From Sphingomonas faeni (lineage in GTDB: Bacteria; Pseudomonadota; Alphaproteobacteria; Sphingomonadales; Sphingomonadaceae): a stretch of 64,000 bases of DNA. The position numbers and the translations under genes are program-made. The notes beneath the pieces are model-generated. The model searched no databases and was not told where the DNA came from. It worked only from the letters and a program-made list of their open reading frames with translations. Shown here piece after piece: positions 58,675-64,000 of the stretch; positions within the stretch are counted from its first letter, which is position 1, and every line of letters begins with the position of its first letter. The stretch lies in the NCBI RefSeq assembly GCF_023195535.1, contig NZ_JALPNF010000001.1, positions 372,001 through 436,000 of the forward strand, written 5' to 3'.

Positions 58675-59652
58675 TCACCGGCGTAATGTCGCGATGATCC
58701 CCGCCATCTCGAACACCGTGGCCTGCGCATCTAGCGACAGCCCGATCGCCGCACCCGCCAGCTCGCGTGCCGCGGCATGCGCATCGAGCGCGGATCGCAG
58801 CGCTGGCCCCGAGCGGGTCCGTGCGGCGTCTGCGATAAACGCAGGCGCACGATCGAGAAACGCCTCGTAGCGCGGTTGCGCGGCCTTGAGCCCGAGCGCC
58901 TTGGCGAGCTTCAACCGGCGTCCGTTATCCCGGTCCCCATCCTGCGCGATCGAAGCGATGGCATCGTCGATCGCGGCGATGTCGAGCCCGGCGTAGCGAA
59001 GCGCGCGGCCGGGCGCACCGTCGCTCGCGCGAACCAGCGAGGCGACCTCGCCCTCGTCGGCATCAGGTTGCAACGTCCGGATCGCCGTCGCGACCTCGTC
59101 GTCGCTGAGCGCCTCGAACCGCAACAACCGACACCGCGACCGGATCGTCGGCAGCAACCGGCCCGGTGCATGGCTGACGAGCAGGAAGATCGTCCCCGCC
59201 GGCGGTTCCTCGAGGTTCTTGAGCAGCGCATTCGCCCCGCCCCGCTCCAGATCGTCGATCGCGTCGATCACCACGACGCGCCGCGGGCTCATCGACGGCG
59301 TGGTCGCGAACAGCGGTTGCAGCGTCCGCACCTGCGCGATCGTGATGCTCCGCGCGAGATCCTGGTCGGGCTTGTCGACGTCCTTCGGCAACCGCGCGAG
59401 CACGCGAAAATCGGGGTGCGACCCGGCCTCCATCAGCGACCGCGTCCGGTTCCCCTCGGGAACCTCCAACCCGGTCGCCCCGCTATCGGGATCGGCCGCA
59501 TCCGCCAGCATCCGCATGGCTGCGGCGCGTGCGAAGCTCGCCTTGCCGACACCCTGCGGCCCGGCGATCAGCCATGCGTGATGCAACGAACCGCCGCGCA
59601 TCGCCGCCATGAAGGCGGCCTGCGCGGCGGTGTTGCCGATGATCGACGTCAT
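58675..59652 (-). CDS. holB: DNA polymerase III delta' subunit
   Basis: A 325-residue AAA+ clamp-loader subunit. The N-terminal domain contains GNTAAQAAF, a Walker A-like GPQGVGKASF, a Walker B-like RRVVVIDAIDDL and the SRC-type motif IRSRCRLLRF. It helps load the beta clamp. It lies 50 bases before metG, the common alphaproteobacterial order; the usual preceding tmk gene is absent and a carboxypeptidase gene takes its place. Confidence 0.93.
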   Translation of the reverse strand: MTSIIGNTAAQAAFMAAMRGGSLHHAWLIAGPQGVGKASFARAAAMRMLADAADPDSGATGLEVPEGNRTRSLMEAGSHPDFRVLARLPKDVDKPDQDLARSITIAQVRTLQPLFATTPSMSPRRVVVIDAIDDLERGGANALLKNLEEPPAGTIFLLVSHAPGRLLPTIRSRCRLLRFEALSDDEVATAIRTLQPDADEGEVASLVRASDGAPGRALRYAGLDIAAIDDAIASIAQDGDRDNGRRLKLAKALGLKAAQPRYEAFLDRAPAFIADAARTRSGPALRSALDAHAAARELAGAAIGLSLDAQATVFEMAGIIATLRR

Positions 59653-59680
59653 GCCCGAAAGGTCATCGGCGCCGGGGTCA

Positions 59681-60844
59681 TCAGCCGAAGAAGCCGGTCA
59701 GTCCTGCCCATGCGCGACCGAAGAAACCGGCTTCCGCGACGTCCTTCTCGGCGACCAGCGGCATGATCTGCTGCAGCCCGTCGGACGTGGTGACGACGAG
59801 ATCGGCGATATGCTGGCCGGCCTTGATCGGCGCCTTGATCGGGCCGTCATACACGACCTTCGCGGTCATATTGGGCGAGGTGCCCGCGGGCAGTGTCACG
59901 GTCAGGGCCTTGGGCGCTACCAGCCCGACCGACGACGAATCGCCGAGCTGGACCGAAGCGGTTTCGACCTTCTTGCCCTTCGCGACGATCGGCTTCGATT
60001 GCCAAGCACGGAAGCCCCATTCCATGAAGCGTACCGATTCCTCGGCGCGCTGGCCCGAACTCGTCAGGCCGGCGACGACCATGACCAAGCGGCGGCCATT
60101 CTGCACGGCGGACCCCGTGAAGCCGTAGCCGGCCTCCTCGGTGTGACCGGTCTTCAGGCCATCTGCGCCAGCGACGCGGCCGAGGATCGGGTCGCGGTTC
60201 GCCTGGGTGATGGCGCTGCCGCCCATCGTCTTGCCCCAGGTGAAATCGCGCTTCGAGTAGAATTGCTTGTAGAGATCGGGATAGTTGGTGATCGTCGCCG
60301 CGGCGAGCTTGGCGAGATCATGCGCCGTCACATAGGTGACGCCGTTGTCGGGCCACCCGTTCGCGGTACCGAAATGACTGTCCTTGAGGCCGAGTTCGGC
60401 GGCCTTGCGGTTCATCCGCTCGGTGAACGCCTGCTCGGAGCCCGAAATACCCTCGGCGAGCACAATGCACGCGTCGTTGCCCGACAGCGTGACGATGCCG
60501 TAGAGAAGATTGGCGACGCTGACATTCTCACCCGACGACAGGAACATCGTCGAACCCGCTGCCGGACCATGCCATTTCGCCCAGGTCTCGGGCCGCACCG
60601 TCATCATCTGGTCGAGCTTCAACTCACCCTTCTTGACCATGTCGAACGCGACATAGACGGTCATCATCTTGGCGAGCGAAGCCGGCGGCATGCGGCGGTT
60701 CGCGTCACGCTCGAACAGCACCGCGCCCGACGACAGGTCCTCCATATACGCGATCGGCGCGGCGGTCTGGAACTGCGGCGCAGCGGCAATGGAGGGGTGC
60801 GCCAGCGCGATGGCGACGAGCGGTGCGACGATCAGCTTCTTCAT
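59681..60844 (-). CDS. D-alanyl-D-alanine carboxypeptidase (PBP5/6 class)
   Basis: A 387-residue periplasmic serine peptidase that trims peptidoglycan pentapeptides. A signal peptide ends near SIAAA (about 22). Catalytic motifs are SxxK in PPASLAKMM, SGN in TLSGNDACI and KTG in DGLKTGHTEE. A C-terminal beta domain (about 270-365) and an amphipathic tail (GRAWAGLTGFFG) for membrane attachment follow. ATG at 60844 opens the signal peptide. It is 28 bases before holB. Confidence 0.94.
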   Translation of the reverse strand: MKKLIVAPLVAIALAHPSIAAAPQFQTAAPIAYMEDLSSGAVLFERDANRRMPPASLAKMMTVYVAFDMVKKGELKLDQMMTVRPETWAKWHGPAAGSTMFLSSGENVSVANLLYGIVTLSGNDACIVLAEGISGSEQAFTERMNRKAAELGLKDSHFGTANGWPDNGVTYVTAHDLAKLAAATITNYPDLYKQFYSKRDFTWGKTMGGSAITQANRDPILGRVAGADGLKTGHTEEAGYGFTGSAVQNGRRLVMVVAGLTSSGQRAEESVRFMEWGFRAWQSKPIVAKGKKVETASVQLGDSSSVGLVAPKALTVTLPAGTSPNMTAKVVYDGPIKAPIKAGQHIADLVVTTSDGLQQIMPLVAEKDVAEAGFFGRAWAGLTGFFG

Positions 60845-60946
60845 GGGGTATTCCGTGAGCAAAAGGGCGGTCGGTGGGCAGGATGTGATGCAGGTCATAG
60901 CCGCGCCCGGCGACCGCGTCACGTATCCGTTGCGTGCAAATTCGGC

Positions 60947-61993
60947 CTAGCGCTCGACCGCGTCGGCAAGCAGCCCGACCGAGAGCGCGTAGAAATTCGA
61001 GCAGTTGTAATCGAGGATCACGCGGTAGTTGCTGGTCAGCAGATACGCAGTCGCCCCCTGCCCGTCCGGCTCGAGCAACGTCGCCATCACGCTGTCGGCG
61101 GGCAGGCTGCGACCCTGGGGCGAGATCCCCAGCGCGCGCCATTCGGCGATCGTCCGCCAGCCGCTATGTCGCTCGAACACGCGCGGGCAGCGCGGCGAGA
61201 CGAGCCGGTTACGCACTTGCGACCGGTCGAACCCGGCGGGCACGTTGACCGCGACACCCCAGGGCTGGCCCGCACGCCAACCCGCATCGACGAAATAATT
61301 GCCGATCGACGCCAGCGTATCCGCCGGGCTGTTCCAGATGTCCGCGCGCCCGTCGCCATCGCCGTCGCGCGCCAGGCGCAGATAGATCGACGGCAGGAAC
61401 TGCGGATTGCCGGTCGCGCCCGCCCAGCTCCCCTTCAACTGGTCGCGCGTCACCCCGCGATCGAGCATCTTCAGCCCGGCGATGAACTCGCCCGCGAACA
61501 GCGACCGCCGCCGACCCTCATACGCGAGGCTGGCCAGCGATCGCAGCAGGTCGAAGTTGCCGGTATAGCTGCCGTAATTCGTCTCGTGCCCCCAGATCGC
61601 GACCATGATCGATTCCGGTACGCCGGTGCTCTGTTCGATCCGCTGCAACCGCGAACGCTGCGCCAGATAGGTCTGGCGCCCGCGCGCGATCCGCGCTGCG
61701 TCGACATGCTGTGCACGGTAGGGTGCAAACGCCGGAATCGCGCTGCTGCTGGTCGCACCGGGCTGCTGCCGGTCGAGGTCGATGACCCGCTGGTTGAGCG
61801 TCAGCCCCGGGAACACCGCATCGGCTGTCCGCGTGCTCACTCCGTCGGCAAGCGCCTGCTGGCGAAGCGTCGTCATATACGCCTGAAAGCCCGCGTCGTC
61901 CTGCGCCAGCGCCGGGCTTGCCCCAGCCAGCACGGCAACGAAGCCGATCACGATCCTGCGCAGCCGCGCTGTTGCTGTCGATGTCCCGCCCAT
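60947..61993 (-). CDS. Lytic murein transglycosylase, MltB family
   Basis: A 348-residue peptidoglycan lytic enzyme that cleaves MurNAc-GlcNAc bonds with 1,6-anhydro product. A signal peptide is visible to about ASPALAQ (residue 30). The catalytic Glu is in IWGHETNYGSYTG, and the SWAGATGNPQFLPS and DGDGRADIWNSPADTLASIGNY segments are diagnostic of MltB. No lipobox Cys is seen, so it may be soluble in the periplasm. It lies next to a D-Ala carboxypeptidase gene. Confidence 0.92.
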   Translation of the reverse strand: MGGTSTATARLRRIVIGFVAVLAGASPALAQDDAGFQAYMTTLRQQALADGVSTRTADAVFPGLTLNQRVIDLDRQQPGATSSSAIPAFAPYRAQHVDAARIARGRQTYLAQRSRLQRIEQSTGVPESIMVAIWGHETNYGSYTGNFDLLRSLASLAYEGRRRSLFAGEFIAGLKMLDRGVTRDQLKGSWAGATGNPQFLPSIYLRLARDGDGDGRADIWNSPADTLASIGNYFVDAGWRAGQPWGVAVNVPAGFDRSQVRNRLVSPRCPRVFERHSGWRTIAEWRALGISPQGRSLPADSVMATLLEPDGQGATAYLLTSNYRVILDYNCSNFYALSVGLLADAVER

Positions 61994-62170
61994 TGGCAGG
62001 CTCTGCCACAGACCCGCCACGATCGGAACCTCGCATCGTCGCGCGCATCGCACGTACGACCGTACGCTGGCCGCTGCGGATGTTCACGCTGCGAAAGGAT
62101 CGGCTTTTGCCGCCCGAAACACGAAGCCGCTTGCCATCCGGCGAAGGCTGCGGCTAAGGGCCGTCGCAGT

Positions 62171-62248
<78 letters not shown>

Positions 62249-62305
62249 CTGCCGGTGCGGTTTCGACCGCACCGGTATGGATCGCGGGACCTTACACCGA
62301 CATCC

Positions 62306-63313
62306 TCACCATTCGACGCCGATCTTGCCGAAATGCTCGCCGCTCGCCTCGAACGCGAAGGCGTCCCCGAGCTGATCCAGCGGGAAGCGACGGTCGACGA
62401 CCGGACGGATGCCGGTCGCGTCGAGCGCGCGGACGAACGCCTGTTGATCGGCGCGACTGCCGACGATCAGCCCTTGCAATCGCGCCTGCTTCGCCATCAA
62501 TGCCGCGGTCGGCACCTCACCGCCACGCCCGGTCAACACGCCGATCAGCGAGATATGGCCGCCGATGCGTACCGCCGCGATCGATTGCGCCAATGTCGCG
62601 GGTCCACCGACCTCGACTACGTGATCGACCCCGCGGCCACCGGTCCACTCCGAGACCTTGTGGCCCCAATCCTGGTTCTCGCGGTAGTTGAGCGTGAAGT
62701 CGGCGCCAAGCGCCTTGGCCCGCGCCAGCTTGGCATCCGACGACGAGGTGATCGCGACGATCGCGCCCATAGCCTTGGCGATCTGCAACGCCCAGATCGA
62801 CACGCCGCCGGTGCCGAGCAGCAACACCGTGTCGCCCGCCTTCAACCCGCCGTCGACCACCAGCGCGCGCCACGCAGTGAGCCCGGCGGTGGTGATCGTC
62901 GCCGCCTCGACCGCGTCATAGCCGCGCGGCGCATGCGTGAACGCGGTCGCGGGGAGGACGACATGCTCTTGCGCGAACCCGTCGATCCCATCGCCCGGCG
63001 TGCGGCTGAAGTCGCCGATCGTCGGCGGACCGGCCTGCCAGTCGGGGAAGAAGCACGACACGACGTGATCACCGACCGCGAACTCGGTCACGCCGTCACC
63101 GACGCGCTCGACGATGCCGGCCCCGTCGGACAGCGGCACGCGGCCGTCCTCGCTCGGCATCTTGCCGGTGACCACGCCGAGATCGTGGAAATTGAGCGAA
63201 CTACCGTGGATCGCCACCCGGATCATGCCGGGGCCGGGATCGCCCGGATCGGCGCGCTCTTCCGGCTGGAGCGTATCGAGGCCGACCGGGGACCGCAGCG
63301 TCATGACCTTCAT
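62306..63313 (-). CDS. Zinc-independent MDR-family NAD(P)-dependent alcohol dehydrogenase/quinone reductase
   Basis: A 335-residue medium-chain dehydrogenase with an N-terminal GroES-like domain (NFHDLGVVTGKMP, SDGAGIVERVGDGV) and a Rossmann domain with LLLGTGGVSIWALQIAKA (about 163-180) and a conserved FTLNYRE block. The structural and catalytic zinc cysteine sets of ADHs are missing, which places it nearer to quinone oxidoreductase-like MDRs. The physiological substrate is not known. Confidence 0.86.
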   Translation of the reverse strand: MKVMTLRSPVGLDTLQPEERADPGDPGPGMIRVAIHGSSLNFHDLGVVTGKMPSEDGRVPLSDGAGIVERVGDGVTEFAVGDHVVSCFFPDWQAGPPTIGDFSRTPGDGIDGFAQEHVVLPATAFTHAPRGYDAVEAATITTAGLTAWRALVVDGGLKAGDTVLLLGTGGVSIWALQIAKAMGAIVAITSSSDAKLARAKALGADFTLNYRENQDWGHKVSEWTGGRGVDHVVEVGGPATLAQSIAAVRIGGHISLIGVLTGRGGEVPTAALMAKQARLQGLIVGSRADQQAFVRALDATGIRPVVDRRFPLDQLGDAFAFEASGEHFGKIGVEW

Positions 63314-63370
63314 CGCAAACTCCTCATTTGCTGATCACAACGCCCCGGTTCCCCAAATTGTCCCGCGAGA

Positions 63371-64000
63371 TTACTGCGCCTTCAGATACCGGTCGAACCA
63401 CGCGATCGATCGCTTGCGGACATCGGCCGCATTGGCGGGCGCCCGGATCGCATGCCCCTCATCGGGATAGATGACGAGGCTGGTGGGAACCCCCAGCTCC
63501 TTCAGGGCGTGCCAATATTCGATCGACTGGGTCGGCGGCACCTCGATGTCGCGTTCGCCGACATAGATGAAGGTCGGCGTCTTCGCGCGCTTGATAAAGC
63601 TGATTGCCGAGACCGCGCGATAGGCCTCGGGATCGTCATAGGCGGACTTGCCGAAGAACGGGATCATCCACTGGTCGATGCCGTTGGTGCCGTAATAGCT
63701 GATCCAGTTCGACAGCCCAGCGCCCGCGACGATCGCCTTGAAGCGGTTGGTCTGCGTGTTCGCCCACATCGACATGAACCCGCCATAGCTGCCCCCGGTC
63801 AACCCGAGCCGCGCGTCGTCGACTGGCGCGATCGTCTCGACCGCGTCGATCCCGGCGAGGATATCGCGCAGATCGCCGCCGCCGAAGTCGCGGCGGTTGG
63901 CCGCGGTAAACGCCTCGCCCTGTCCGAAACTACCGCGCGGATTGGGCATGAACACGTAATAGCCCGCATCGAGCAGCGCCGCCGGCCCCGAGCCGCCGGC
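63371..64000 (-). CDS. S9-family serine peptidase, C-terminal part (gene runs off the window)
   Basis: The last 209 residues of a prolyl oligopeptidase-type alpha/beta hydrolase. The nucleophile Ser lies in TGGSYGGFMS, the catalytic Asp in VGERDIEVP and the catalytic His in DEGHAI, all in the normal order, and YYVFMPNPRGSFGQGE matches the family at the oxyanion region. The N-terminal beta-propeller lies beyond the window. Broad dipeptidyl/acyl-aminoacyl peptidase activity is likely; exact specificity is unknown. Confidence 0.91.
   Translation of the reverse strand, partial: AGGSGPAALLDAGYYVFMPNPRGSFGQGEAFTAANRRDFGGGDLRDILAGIDAVETIAPVDDARLGLTGGSYGGFMSMWANTQTNRFKAIVAGAGLSNWISYYGTNGIDQWMIPFFGKSAYDDPEAYRAVSAISFIKRAKTPTFIYVGERDIEVPPTQSIEYWHALKELGVPTSLVIYPDEGHAIRAPANAADVRKRSIAWFDRYLKAQ

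Overview
The window is a high-GC, gene-dense stretch of an alphaproteobacterial chromosome, most likely Sphingomonas or a close sphingomonad. Supporting evidence: the order dusB-ntrB-ntrC-ntrY-ntrX-hfq-hflX-mazG, an Hfq with two Sm domains (a form reported for Zymomonas, same order), a perfect match to the alphaproteobacterial EcfG stress promoter, MucR- and DUF5818-like small proteins, a TonB-dependent receptor and Rpf-like alphaproteobacterial gene neighbourhoods. No phage, transposase, integrase or CRISPR array was seen. Reading was by eye from the sequence and its translations; no database search was run.

Layout. 1-347: 5' part of ispD (minus). 439-9596: nitrogen/redox two-component block dusB, ntrB, ntrC, ntrY, ntrX, then hfq and hflX, closed by convergent mazG. 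10397-13275: arsenic operon arsR-arsC-arsB-arsH. 13462-17716: an ABC ATPase, an FtsX-like permease and a secreted AttH/CrtC-like protein, translationally coupled. 17692-21897: MFS exporter (minus), fhs (plus), HAD phosphatase and CsbD (minus). 22010-25964: ThiS-ThiG fusion (minus), then aroQ, accB, accC and a second ArsC-like protein. 26146-28041: glnB-glnA with a sigma-54 promoter and NtrC-type dyad, followed by a string of hairpins; 28339-29934: isocitrate lyase. 30125-35658: an alternative haem-copper oxidase operon (CoxB with a fused cytochrome c domain, a fused subunit I-III, a small membrane protein, a CtaG-like protein, a tri-haem cytochrome c). 35663-43888: glycogen-to-trehalose operon glgX-treZ-malQ-treY (minus). 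44073-48742: an Old Yellow Enzyme homologue and an SDR-GH15-SDR operon. 49252-50961: tRNA-Ser, GST, small proteins and a MucR-like regulator. 51012-55496: PoxB-type enzyme and a TonB-dependent receptor, divergent. 55522-61993: metallo-hydrolase, tatD, metG, holB, dacA-type carboxypeptidase and a lytic transglycosylase (minus). 62171-64000: tRNA-Pro, an MDR oxidoreductase and the 3' end of an S9 peptidase.

How it fits together. NtrB/NtrC at the left end and the sigma-54/NtrC signals before glnB-glnA form one nitrogen circuit inside this window: PII (GlnB) would gate NtrB, and NtrC would drive glnBA. NtrX beside it lacks the sigma-54-contacting GAFTGA loop and so probably acts by another mechanism. 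The carbon side holds AccB/AccC, the glyoxylate-shunt enzyme AceA, and a glycogen-trehalose pathway. Four intergenic sites carry long palindromic repeats, mostly between converging genes. The most interesting non-textbook items are the regulatory DNA (glnB sigma-54/NtrC, csbD EcfG, possible leaderless arsR), the zinc-ligand-poor MucR, the ThiS-ThiG fusion, the K-channel substitution in the oxidase and the hairpin array after glnA. I found no system here that I can call wholly undescribed.
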